From contig JAIRMA010000018.1 in NCBI GenBank assembly GCA_031259085.1, forward strand, positions 1-62,131: a stretch of DNA of 62,131 nt, in the 5' to 3' direction. This document shows, in pieces, positions 1-8,371 of the stretch (within the stretch, counting starts at the first letter, position 1; each line of letters begins with the position of its first letter). The translations under genes were made by a program, and so were the position numbers. Origin of the DNA: Christensenellaceae bacterium. GTDB lineage: Bacteria; Bacillota; Clostridia; Christensenellales; DTU072. A model generated the notes under the pieces. It saw nothing but the letters and a program-made list of their open reading frames with translations. It had not been told where the DNA came from and did not search any database.

Positions 1-2
1 GA

Positions 3-137
3 GCACGTATTCTGAAGTATCAAGAAGAAACTGGTATTGATTTAATAACTCTAGCGACTAGGGATATATTAGATGACTACATGAGCTTAACTTATACTAG
101 TCCAGAGATATTAAGAATGTATAGTTTTATGATTTAG
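3..137 (+). CDS. C-terminal end of an unidentified protein (cut by window start)
   Basis: An open frame enters from the left edge and gives 44 residues ending SPEILRMYSFMI before a TAG. I do not recognise the family. It stops exactly where the 163-bp repeat copy A begins, so the stop codon may have been created by the rearrangement that placed the repeat here. It may be a remnant rather than a live gene. Confidence 0.35.
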   Translation, partial: ARILKYQEETGIDLITLATRDILDDYMSLTYTSPEILRMYSFMI

Positions 138-299
138 AGCCATTGCAAACATATGCAACGAACTGATTTAATGTATAAGGTTATAAAAACCTATGTAAGG
201 AATTAGTTACTCATGGTTGCACAGAATTAAAATCAATAACAGATAAATATTACAAAAAAGATAAAGAGACTAACTAAAATATTTCATACACATTAAAGC
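137..299 (+). repeat. Long direct repeat, copy A (decayed)
   Basis: This 163-bp stretch, starting gagccattgcaaacatatgc, matches 60905-61068 in the same orientation with about four substitutions and a one-base deletion in an A run. Copy B keeps a short open frame; in copy A the deletion shifts the frame and a CGA-to-TGA-type change in the former ACGAAA context (now ACTAAA) adds a stop. Copy A is therefore the eroded copy. The parent gene is not recognised. Confidence 0.85.
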
Positions 300-800
300 T
301 TGAAAACATTATCAGAGATGGACGAATTAATGAACGATGCTAATGAGCTTGATAAATACGCAAAAGAACAAATCTTAGCAAGAAGAAGTTTAAGCATTTA
401 GATAGACTAATAAAGGATCAAACGAAAATGGTAGACGGCAAACGAGCCTGTAGGAAGCCTTAAGAATATTATTAAATCACACAAAAATACGAGGCATATC
501 AACCTAATTACAGTTTTAGGTACATTTTAAGTTGAGACATATATTGGGTTAAGATTTAAAGTAATAGCGTTAAATTTTACAAGATTATTGAAAGGATTAA
601 GCTTTTTAGAGAAGTGGTCTGCAAAAAATTAGCTTCATAATGCAAAATCATAGAAAAATGTATGCTTTCCAACAAATTGAGTTAAATAAAAGGGGTTTTT
701 AGTCTTAAAACTCAATAAGATACAAAATTTTCTTGATTTTGGTCTAACAAAACTGCAACTTCATAATAAGCGTTATGTTTTTATAATTTTTGTTGGACCT
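300..800. other. Gene-poor, decayed stretch
   Basis: The first hundred bases downstream of repeat copy A give a short plus-strand open stretch (SEMDELMNDANELDKYAKEQ and flanks) ending at about 402, which looks like a gene fragment of unknown origin. The rest is AT-rich, has stops in all frames and shows no RNA gene or promoter I can support. It lies beyond the 3' end of the DtxR-transposase fusion gene. I could not find in it the missing C-terminal part of an IS1634 transposase. Confidence 0.5.
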
Positions 801-2393
801 TTAGGGGCATAGCTGCCTATTAGTTAATTCTGTTTTTAATATGGTTGCAATAAATATCACAAATAATTTTCCTTTGATCCCAGTTTCTTTGTTTGGTGCT
901 AATAGATCTGTTTCATCAATATCATAATTTATTTGCTCAAACAAATCTGAAATAATTTCTTTAAAATCATAATATCCTATGATTTCCTCAGGTGTCGCGC
1001 TCATGTCATTAGTAAAGATATAATAGTAACCATCATCCTTTATTAAATCGTCGATAGCATCGTAATTTACCTTGTAACTAAAACCAGAATCATCTTCATT
1101 TTTCGTAATAATGAAGTAATTACTGTATATCCCTAATTCAGTCTCAGAATATGATTCCATTCCTTCCAATTCAACTTTCATTTCCTCAATTAAATCAAAT
1201 CTGCTATGTGTCGCAGTTGCTTTTTTTGCTAAATCAAAATACAAGAAGAGCCTGCCTTTTAAATTAGAAATCTGCTTATTTATAGTAATACAGTTGACAT
1301 TATAATTCGGAACTTTATACTTCGCCTTAACTACTGCATCTCCATATTGCTCCCTAATATTTTGCGCCTCTGACCAAGTTGCGGGGATTTTAAATGTAAT
1401 TGGTCTGTCAACATTGCTGTAAAACTCAAAATTTGATTCGTCAAAACTCTCTTCATCTAGAACTAAGTTTATTTTTCTGATGCCAGAACCATTAGCTTTT
1501 TCAACTATGCGTCTAAAATTGTTATCATAGTCTAGATTCCCATTATATTGGTCGTAATATAATGGTAATCTGGTTTTTGCATCGGAAAATACGCAATAAT
1601 TTTGCATCGTTTCTTTAAAATCTTCATCCTCGTCAAAATAATTAATTTGATTTTCTATTATATGTACAAAATTCATTAATAGTGGTTTTATATTATATAA
1701 AATACAATCTCCTGTTGTTGAGACTGTTTTAATCCACTCAGCAAAAAACTGATTAATTTGATCATCGGTTATTTCATCAAACATTTTAGAGACAGATTCT
1801 TCTGTAAGTTTATTTGTAAACTCGCCAAAACGTATTTTTTTTGTCCAATCTTCTATATCGTCCATAATGCAATCATTGCTTATCATGTATGCAACTATAG
1901 CGATTATTGAATGAGCTGTGTCATCATCAAAAGTATTAATTAGACAATTCTCTAATCCTATTTTTTTAGCTAGTTTACTGATTAAAAATGCATTACCGAA
2001 CTCATCTAGATTTGGTATATTGAGCTCTTCAGAACCATTATATACAATGTTTTTTATGCACTCGTATGTCTCTACACTTATATCATGTTCTAATTTGCAG
2101 GCGTCTTTGCTTGCATTTTCATCACTGACCCCACATATTTTTAGAAATTCAGTAATGTTCATGTGCCGCTCATATACATCCTTTGCTTTAATTAGCCCAC
2201 CTTCCGTAAATGTTATGTGATTATCTTCGTCAATTACTATGTACCCATTTGCCTTGAGTATTTTTAGAGCGCGTGTAACCGATGGCTTTGAAAAATTTAA
2301 TTCGTTTGCCACATCTATTGCATGAACACCAGAACGTGCTAGATTTAGTATATATATGGTCTCTAGATAATCTTCACCAGATTCGTGTATCAT
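801..2393 (-). CDS. DtxR/MntR-family metalloregulator fused to a degenerate IS1634-type transposase core
   Basis: Residues 1-118 are a DtxR/MntR repressor: a winged helix (about 20-65) and a dimerisation/metal domain. Aligned to MntR numbering the ligand positions fall exactly: D8, E11, H77, C99 (Cys as in DtxR), E102, H103. From about residue 130 to 520 the protein follows IS4-superfamily IS1634 transposases, beginning FGNAFLISKLAKKIGLENCL, then LPLYYDQYNGN, LVLDEESF, YYYIFTND and GIKGKLFVIFIA. By my alignment the first catalytic Asp is N234, the second is kept (D313) and the catalytic Glu is S482, so transposition is unlikely. The transposase's own N-terminal domain and its extreme C-terminus are missing. 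The 530-codon frame is intact and has a Shine-Dalgarno sequence (gggag) before the ATG. I infer a domesticated metal-responsive DNA-binding protein. Domain identification is strong; function is inference. Confidence 0.8.
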   Translation of the reverse strand: MIHESGEDYLETIYILNLARSGVHAIDVANELNFSKPSVTRALKILKANGYIVIDEDNHITFTEGGLIKAKDVYERHMNITEFLKICGVSDENASKDACKLEHDISVETYECIKNIVYNGSEELNIPNLDEFGNAFLISKLAKKIGLENCLINTFDDDTAHSIIAIVAYMISNDCIMDDIEDWTKKIRFGEFTNKLTEESVSKMFDEITDDQINQFFAEWIKTVSTTGDCILYNIKPLLMNFVHIIENQINYFDEDEDFKETMQNYCVFSDAKTRLPLYYDQYNGNLDYDNNFRRIVEKANGSGIRKINLVLDEESFDESNFEFYSNVDRPITFKIPATWSEAQNIREQYGDAVVKAKYKVPNYNVNCITINKQISNLKGRLFLYFDLAKKATATHSRFDLIEEMKVELEGMESYSETELGIYSNYFIITKNEDDSGFSYKVNYDAIDDLIKDDGYYYIFTNDMSATPEEIIGYYDFKEIISDLFEQINYDIDETDLLAPNKETGIKGKLFVIFIATILKTELTNRQLCP

Positions 2394-2425
2394 TAATATC
2401 TCTCCCTGAATGACTCGTGCGTACT

Positions 2426-2463
2426 ATATTAAATTTCCAGTATGATTAAGTTAATTATCATAC
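2426..2463 (-). promoter_or_regulatory. Promoter of the DtxR-transposase fusion gene with overlapping dyad
   Basis: On the minus strand, TTAACT (2454-2449) and TAATAT (2431-2426) are 17 bases apart, ending about 30 bases before the start codon. A perfect 7-bp inverted repeat, GTATGAT/ATCATAC with a 10-base centre (arms 2440-2446 and 2457-2463), covers the -35 box and part of the spacer. This is where an autorepressor operator would sit. It does not resemble the classical DtxR or MntR boxes and also overlaps the stop codon of the upstream gene, so a hairpin at the end of that transcript is an alternative. Confidence 0.4.
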
Positions 2464-3297
2464 AGCTACTAAGAAACGGTTAGCATGTGCTTCTTTTGTT
2501 TTATGTTTGACTGCTACATTTATCAAAGATTTTATTCCATTTATGCAGGCTTCTTTACTAGAATATCCTTTGCTTACCAGCAATATATCCAAATTAGCAG
2601 CAATTAGTTTAAATCTAATCTTAGAATCCGCATCTTCATATATTAAATACTCTGGTTTTACTACGTGTTGAAAATCCGATATATCGGTTAGATCAGTTAA
2701 CGTAGCAAATGGGGCAATGCTATTAATAGAATTGATTATTTTATCTAAAAGATGCCTGTCATAGACATCATACGTGTGCGCAATGGGTTGTCCAGTAGGT
2801 GATATGTATCTGGCTCTGTGTTTGCCATAGGAATCTGGATAAATTAAAATTGTTCCATCACAGTTTAAAATATAATCGTCAAATTCATCTAAATCATCAA
2901 AAGAATATTCGTGTTTTTCATGTTTTTCTAAGACAACTTCCTTTACTGGGCGCTCTTTAGATGCTATTGGCTTCAATTCTACTAAGATTCCCGTTACAGG
3001 GACCTGAGTATTTTCCTCCTCAGGCACCTTCTTCTTTTTAGATTCCTCATATTCATCAAAATCTGGCATATCGTAATATAGATATTGATCACCATCTTCG
3101 TAGTGATTTAGCAAATCTTTCTCTTCTAATAATAAAAACTCATCTTCTTCTTGTTTTACTAAATCTTTTGCTTGCTTTGAGTTCTTTTTAATCATCATTA
3201 TTATTAATGTTAAAATTATACCAACTATTACTACTGCACCAGCTAGATAGGCTAAATTATAGTCTGTCAATAAGAAATCTAGAATTTTCTCAAACAT
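2458..3297 (-). CDS. Membrane-anchored protein with C-terminal YegP/DUF1508-like domain
   Basis: This 279-residue protein has one N-terminal membrane helix (about 16-37), an acidic and lysine-rich linker (about 40-135), a middle region of unknown fold and a C-terminal segment, about 225-268, that reads like a DUF1508/YegP repeat (FKLIAAN, then SKGYSSKEACINGIKSL). YegP-type domains occur in small proteins of poorly known role. The short N-terminal tail suggests most of the protein is cytoplasmic, but topology is not certain. It has its own sigma-A promoter directly behind typA and lies upstream of the DtxR-transposase gene, about 65 bases away. Function unknown. Confidence 0.65.
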   Translation of the reverse strand: MFEKILDFLLTDYNLAYLAGAVVIVGIILTLIIMMIKKNSKQAKDLVKQEEDEFLLLEEKDLLNHYEDGDQYLYYDMPDFDEYEESKKKKVPEEENTQVPVTGILVELKPIASKERPVKEVVLEKHEKHEYSFDDLDEFDDYILNCDGTILIYPDSYGKHRARYISPTGQPIAHTYDVYDRHLLDKIINSINSIAPFATLTDLTDISDFQHVVKPEYLIYEDADSKIRFKLIAANLDILLVSKGYSSKEACINGIKSLINVAVKHKTKEAHANRFLVAV

Positions 3298-3340
3298 AAA
3301 TACTCCCTGCCTTGGAAATAGAATACTCTATCATTGTAAT

Positions 3341-3369
3341 ATTATACAAAAAAAATCAAGCTTTTTCAA
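3341..3369 (-). promoter_or_regulatory. Sigma-A promoter for the YegP-like gene
   Basis: Minus-strand TTGAAA (3369-3364), a 17-base spacer and a perfect TATAAT (3346-3341). The -35 box abuts the typA stop codon, so the downstream gene can be transcribed independently of the pfkA-typA operon. Confidence 0.65.
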
Positions 3370-5193
3370 TCATGCACGCTTTTCTTTCATAGATTTTCGC
3401 AATCTTTCATCGTGATTTAGAATAATTTTTCTTATTCTTAGAGATTTAGGGGTTACCTCGAGCATTTCATCGATTTCCAAAAACTCAATACATTGCTCTA
3501 ATGAAAGTTTTTTCGGAGTATCCAACCTTAAAGCCTCATCACTTCCCGATGCACGCATATTTGTCACATGCTTTCTTTTACATACATTTACAGTCAAATC
3601 GTCATTTTTTGGTGAAACACCTACTACCATGCCAGCATAAACATGCGTGCCTGGATCTATAAATAAAACACCACGCCCTTGTGCATTAAACAACCCATAT
3701 GTTACAGCCTCACCAGTCTCATGTGCAACTAAAGCACCATATTGTCTAACTGGAATAGTCTTTTTTATAGGCTGATAAGAATCAAATACGCTGTTCATTG
3801 TACCTTCGCCCCGAGTGTCGGTTAAAAACTCATTTTTATAGCCTAACAAACCTCGCTCTGGAATGAGAAACTCTAGCTTCATTCTATTGTTAAAAGGACA
3901 CATGTTTAAGAGATCACCTTGTCTCTTGCCCATCTTTTCCATCACGACGCTAACGCTTTCATCTGGCACTTCTACAATCAACCTCTCAACAGGCTCACAT
4001 AAAACACCATTAATATTTTTATTAATGACTTGTGGCATACTCACTTGAAATTCGTATCCCTCTCGCCTCATGTTTTCAATTAAGATAGACAGATGTATTT
4101 CACCACGTCCAGACACTATAAAGGTATCACTTAATTGACCTGGAATCACTTTCAATGAAACATCTTTTAGCATTTCCTTATTTAATCTAGCGGCCAAATG
4201 CCTGGAAGTAACAAATGTGCCTTCACGCCCCGCGAACGGGCTATTATTTACTGAGAATTGCATTTGTAAAGTGGGCTCTGAAATTTTAACAAAATTAACG
4301 GGTTCAATAGAAGATGGAGCACATATTGTCTGGCCAATTGTTACATTTTCAAGGCCACTAAACGAAACAATGTCACCCACACTCGCAATTTCGACAGTTG
4401 TTCTGGTTAAACCAGAAAATTGATATATGTTTGTAATTTTTGATTTTACTATTTCAGAAGTATGATAGTTGCAAATCACAACGTCTTGATTTATTTTCAT
4501 GCTCCCGCGATCGATTCTGCCTATTGCTATACGTCCTACATAATCGTTATAGTCAATTGCAGAGACTAACACTTGTAATGGCCCATCAGGGTCACCTTCA
4601 GGGGGCTCAATATGATTGATTATCGTATCAAAGAGAGGTACTAAATTGCTTGATTGTTGATCTGGGCTATACGATGCTGTGCCTGATCTCCCGCTACAAT
4701 ATATAATAGGACTTTCTAATTGTTCATCTTCAGCATTAAGGTCTAACAAGAGATCGTACACTTCATCTAAAACTTCTTTTAATCTTGCATCAGCTTTATC
4801 TACTTTATTTATGACTATTATAACCTTATGCCCCATTTCCAATGCTTTGCTTAAAACAAATCTAGTCTGTGGCATTGGCCCTTCGTATGCGTCGACTAAC
4901 AAAACTACGCCATTTATCATTTTGAGTACCCTTTCGACCTCGCCAGAAAAATCGGCATGTCCAGGAGTATCTACTATGTTTATTTTTACACCATTATAAA
5001 TGCATGATGTGTTTTTTGCTAAAATAGTTATCCCTCTTTCTCTCTCTAGCGGATTATTATCCATAACACAATCTTCAACAACTTGATTTTCTCTAAAAAC
5101 CCCACCTTGTTTTAACATCCCATCAACCAAAGTAGTTTTTCCATGATCAACGTGCGCAATAATCGCTATATTCCTTAAATCACTTCTTATCAT
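3370..5193 (-). CDS. typA: Ribosome-associated GTPase TypA/BipA
   Basis: TypA/BipA is a translational GTPase of the EF-G family that binds the 70S ribosome and supports large-subunit assembly and stress growth. At 607 residues the protein is full length. The P-loop HVDHGKTT is at residues 14-21, followed by the switch II sequence DTPGHADFSGEVERV and the guanine-specificity motif NKVD. The C-terminal half carries the EF-G-like domains and the TypA-specific end (GERGLLGYKNEFLTDTRGEG region). It is the last gene of an apparent operon pfkA-pfp-FN3 protein-typA, 28 bases after its neighbour. Confidence 0.97.
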   Translation of the reverse strand: MIRSDLRNIAIIAHVDHGKTTLVDGMLKQGGVFRENQVVEDCVMDNNPLERERGITILAKNTSCIYNGVKINIVDTPGHADFSGEVERVLKMINGVVLLVDAYEGPMPQTRFVLSKALEMGHKVIIVINKVDKADARLKEVLDEVYDLLLDLNAEDEQLESPIIYCSGRSGTASYSPDQQSSNLVPLFDTIINHIEPPEGDPDGPLQVLVSAIDYNDYVGRIAIGRIDRGSMKINQDVVICNYHTSEIVKSKITNIYQFSGLTRTTVEIASVGDIVSFSGLENVTIGQTICAPSSIEPVNFVKISEPTLQMQFSVNNSPFAGREGTFVTSRHLAARLNKEMLKDVSLKVIPGQLSDTFIVSGRGEIHLSILIENMRREGYEFQVSMPQVINKNINGVLCEPVERLIVEVPDESVSVVMEKMGKRQGDLLNMCPFNNRMKLEFLIPERGLLGYKNEFLTDTRGEGTMNSVFDSYQPIKKTIPVRQYGALVAHETGEAVTYGLFNAQGRGVLFIDPGTHVYAGMVVGVSPKNDDLTVNVCKRKHVTNMRASGSDEALRLDTPKKLSLEQCIEFLEIDEMLEVTPKSLRIRKIILNHDERLRKSMKEKRA

Positions 5194-5221
5194 TATTTGT
5201 TTATTTGTTCTCCTTTTCTAA

Positions 5222-5989
5222 TCATACAGTGTATTCTGCATATGCCCATTCGCCATCCTCATAGGTGTAATATAATTCTATAGGTTCATCAGGCGTTTCT
5301 CCAAATTCTCCAAACATACCTTTATCATTTACAGCTCGCACGTATAATTTATACGTACCACTTACCCCTTTATAAATTCTATAATTCAATAATGCATTTT
5401 CAGACATTATCCTGTCATTTCTATCACTCAAAAGCAATTCTTCCTCTAAGGTTTTACCTGGAGAAACGACGGCCACCTCGTAAAAAGCAATTCTTTTCAA
5501 TTCGCCTTTATAAGTATAATTCACACCCTCCCAAAGCTCTTTCAAAACACAATAGTATCCAACTGAAGGCACATAATCCACCTTTATTGACGTGGGTGCA
5601 TCTAATATAATGCCAGATACATCCATTACAGTCCAATTAGAGAAATCACTATCTCTACTTGCAAAATAGGCACAAGCTTTGACTCTGATGCTAAATTTTC
5701 CTTTAATCCTATCAAGTGATATACTTGCAGACTTGATTTTAAGGCGTGTGATAGCGTCATCCTTCATTTCATACTTATACTCCACTTCATAACCAATTGC
5801 ATCATCAACGGCGGTCCACGATACAAGAAATGTCTGTTTATAGCTATCTTTATCGAGTTGTTCGATAATTGGTTCAGGTGTCGCTATTGCTTTATTGGTT
5901 ATGATAATTGCGACTGTTGCCCCAATAATTGCAAGCACCAGTACAACAATCGCAATAATCAAAATGTTCTTTTTTTTAATTATCTTCAC
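5222..5989 (-). CDS. Membrane-anchored protein with fibronectin type III-like domains
   Basis: A 255-residue protein with a basic N-terminus (MKIIKKKN) and one hydrophobic segment (about 9-31), uncleaved anchor or signal. The external part begins with a typical FN3 pattern, FLVSWTAVDDAIGYEVEYKY through FSIRVKACA (about 35-125), and a second, less regular FN3-like unit with YKLYVRAVND near 215-235. No catalytic domain is visible. It starts 6 bases after pfp and ends 28 bases before typA, so it is co-transcribed with glycolytic and translation genes although its role is presumably at the cell surface. Confidence 0.6.
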   Translation of the reverse strand: MKIIKKKNILIIAIVVLVLAIIGATVAIIITNKAIATPEPIIEQLDKDSYKQTFLVSWTAVDDAIGYEVEYKYEMKDDAITRLKIKSASISLDRIKGKFSIRVKACAYFASRDSDFSNWTVMDVSGIILDAPTSIKVDYVPSVGYYCVLKELWEGVNYTYKGELKRIAFYEVAVVSPGKTLEEELLLSDRNDRIMSENALLNYRIYKGVSGTYKLYVRAVNDKGMFGEFGETPDEPIELYYTYEDGEWAYAEYTV

Positions 5990-5995
5990 AGTCTT

Positions 5996-7255
5996 TCATT
6001 TCTTTGGAACTAGTATTTTTGCAAGTCTTGCAAACCGCGGGAGTCCGTTTTCTAAAGGTGCTTTACTATCACCCTGAATTAGTGGCAATGCATAATCAAT
6101 ATAATCCTTAGATAGTGCTGTTCCACCATTTACTATCCAATCCAATGGAACTTTTTTCTCTGTGTTTGCAGCTAACGCAACATCCATAAGTTTTGGAATA
6201 CATTTGTATACGCCAGTTGAAGTGTCTCTCTCAAAAATGACCATTTTATCAGATTCACCATTGCACGCAGCTTTAACAGCTGTCTGACCTGCTAAGTAGG
6301 CCTCTTCCACATCAACAGCAGATGCTAAATGTGCAGCACACCTTTGCATCAAACTAAACTCAATTGCTCTCACTTTGCAATCTAATTTTTGTTTTACTAA
6401 ATTTGCTAGATTAGATGCTAAGCCACCTAATTGCGTATGCCCAAAATTGTCTTTGGTAGCAGATGCTACTGTCAAAACTTCGCTTATGTATTTACCGTTC
6501 TTGTCCTTAATGCCTTCAGAAACAGCTACTATACATTTTCCATTATTTTTCTCTGTGACAGACTGTACATCCTTGATAAATTTTTCTGTGCTAAATGGAA
6601 CCTCAGGCAAATATATCAAATCAGCGCCACAACCACCAACAGTCGTTGCAAGTTGTGCAGCAGCGGTTAGCCATCCAGCATTGCGGCCCATTATTTCTAT
6701 AATAGTTACCTGCCCAATATTATATACTGTCGCATCTAAATTAAGCTCCATTATTGTGGTTGCAACATATTTAGCAGCACTACCATATCCTGGGCAATGA
6801 TCGGTTCCATATAGATCATTATCTATAGTCTTTGGGACTCCAATAATATTGCATTTATACCCAGCACCGAGCAAAAATTTGGATATCTTGTTACAAGTAT
6901 CCATACTATCATTGCCGCCATTATAAAAGAAATAACGGATGTCATATTTTTTGAATACTTCAAGAATCCTCTTGTAATCGGTATTGTCAACACGTGGATC
7001 TTTCAATTTGTATCTAACAGATCCTAAAGCTGATGAAGGTGTGTTTCTTAACAACCAAAGCTCTTGCTGTTTTTCTCTTGTAATATCATAAAAATTCTCA
7101 TCTAGAACACCCTTTATTCCATGTGCCGCACCATAAACCTCAGTTATGTTTGGTTGCGAAAGGGCTTCTGAGAAAACACCCGCAGCACTTGCATTTATAA
7201 CTGCAGATGGCCCTCCAGATTGACCAAACAGACATGCGCCTGTTAATTTTTCCAT
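5996..7255 (-). CDS. pfp: 6-phosphofructokinase, PPi-dependent type
   Basis: The product phosphorylates fructose 6-phosphate to fructose 1,6-bisphosphate, most likely with pyrophosphate. The phosphoryl-donor loop reads GGNDSMDTC, with Asp where ATP enzymes have Gly, and the substrate loop reads PKTIDND rather than PGTIDND; both are marks of PPi-type enzymes. EIMGRNAGWLTA is the substrate-binding helix. Length 419 residues fits the PPi-type clade. AGGAGG lies 8 bases before the ATG. It sits 30 bases after the ATP-type pfkA, so both enzymes come from one transcript, which would let glycolysis run reversibly or save ATP. Donor use is inferred from motifs. Confidence 0.88.
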   Translation of the reverse strand: MEKLTGACLFGQSGGPSAVINASAAGVFSEALSQPNITEVYGAAHGIKGVLDENFYDITREKQQELWLLRNTPSSALGSVRYKLKDPRVDNTDYKRILEVFKKYDIRYFFYNGGNDSMDTCNKISKFLLGAGYKCNIIGVPKTIDNDLYGTDHCPGYGSAAKYVATTIMELNLDATVYNIGQVTIIEIMGRNAGWLTAAAQLATTVGGCGADLIYLPEVPFSTEKFIKDVQSVTEKNNGKCIVAVSEGIKDKNGKYISEVLTVASATKDNFGHTQLGGLASNLANLVKQKLDCKVRAIEFSLMQRCAAHLASAVDVEEAYLAGQTAVKAACNGESDKMVIFERDTSTGVYKCIPKLMDVALAANTEKKVPLDWIVNGGTALSKDYIDYALPLIQGDSKAPLENGLPRFARLAKILVPKK

Positions 7256-7285
7256 TAAAACTTCCTCCTTTGAGTGGTTTTATAT

Positions 7286-8263
7286 TTATTGCCCTAATAT
7301 TGTGGCAATTCTATATAATTCTTTGTCAAACACTTTTTTCATAGCTAAAGCTATACCGACTTCTTCATCAACAATCTTATTGTTCCGAATTCCTACAACT
7401 CGCCCGCCTTTTCCTTGGATTAAAAGGTCAACAGCTCTGACAGCACATCTTGCCCCTAATACTCTATCTGCAAGTGTCGGCGTCCCCCCTCTTTGAATGT
7501 ATCCGAGTTTTACTGTTCTAAGTGTTATCCCAGTTTTGTCTTCAAGCTCTTTTTTAAGCGCCTCACAAGATGTCATTCCCTCTGCTAACAATATTATATC
7601 TGAGGCCTTTCCTTTTAAAACATTGCGTCTCATTTTTTCAATTAATTCATCAATATTAAAAGGGATTTCGGGGACGACCATTGCTTCAGCCCCACCTGCT
7701 AAACCCGCATACAATGCTATATCACCACAATTTCTGCCCATGACCTCAATAACACACGCTCTGTCATGTGATGTCATAGTATCTCTTATGTTATTAATAG
7801 CACCTAATACTGTATTAACAGCCGAATCAAAACCAAGTGTGAAATCCGTGTAGCCTAAATCATTATCAATAGTGCCAGGAATCCCTGTGCATGGGAAATG
7901 GTGTTTGTCATAAAGATCCTTCATACCTCTAAATGATCCATCCCCACCAATTACTACAAGTCCATCTATCTCATAAGCCCTAAGTACTTTAACTGCTCGT
8001 TCAATACCCTCGTCAGTTGTAAATTCTGGACACCTAGCAGTTTTTAGTATTGTACCGCCTCTGTGTATAGTATCTGAAACTGAACGACCATCCATTCTAA
8101 ATAATTTGCCATTTATTAGTCCAGAATATCCCCTCTCCACACCATATACATCAAGTTTTGAATCACTATTGCTAGCATATCGGACTACCGCCCTGATTGC
8201 AGCATTCATGCCAGGTGCATCGCCTCCGCTTGTTAATACAGCTATTCTTTTCATTCTACTCAT
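7286..8263 (-). CDS. pfkA: ATP-dependent 6-phosphofructokinase
   Basis: This 325-residue protein is of classical bacterial PfkA size. It has the N-terminal VLTSGGDAPGMNAAIRAVV, the ATP-type GGDGSFRGM loop, PGTIDND with the catalytic Asp, and EVMGRNCGDIAL. Gly in the GGDG loop marks ATP as phosphoryl donor. It opens the pfkA-pfp-FN3-typA operon. Of two possible ATGs, the first (MSRMKRIAV) is preferred because a GAGG Shine-Dalgarno lies 9 bases upstream. Confidence 0.96.
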   Translation of the reverse strand: MSRMKRIAVLTSGGDAPGMNAAIRAVVRYASNSDSKLDVYGVERGYSGLINGKLFRMDGRSVSDTIHRGGTILKTARCPEFTTDEGIERAVKVLRAYEIDGLVVIGGDGSFRGMKDLYDKHHFPCTGIPGTIDNDLGYTDFTLGFDSAVNTVLGAINNIRDTMTSHDRACVIEVMGRNCGDIALYAGLAGGAEAMVVPEIPFNIDELIEKMRRNVLKGKASDIILLAEGMTSCEALKKELEDKTGITLRTVKLGYIQRGGTPTLADRVLGARCAVRAVDLLIQGKGGRVVGIRNNKIVDEEVGIALAMKKVFDKELYRIATILGQ

Positions 8264-8371
8264 CTATTTTTTCCTCTTAGTAATTATATCATAAATGCCC
8301 ATTTTTACCAACATTTGCTAGATAATCAGTGTGCCTTTCTTTTAATTATCACACTATTAATACCTATTTCA

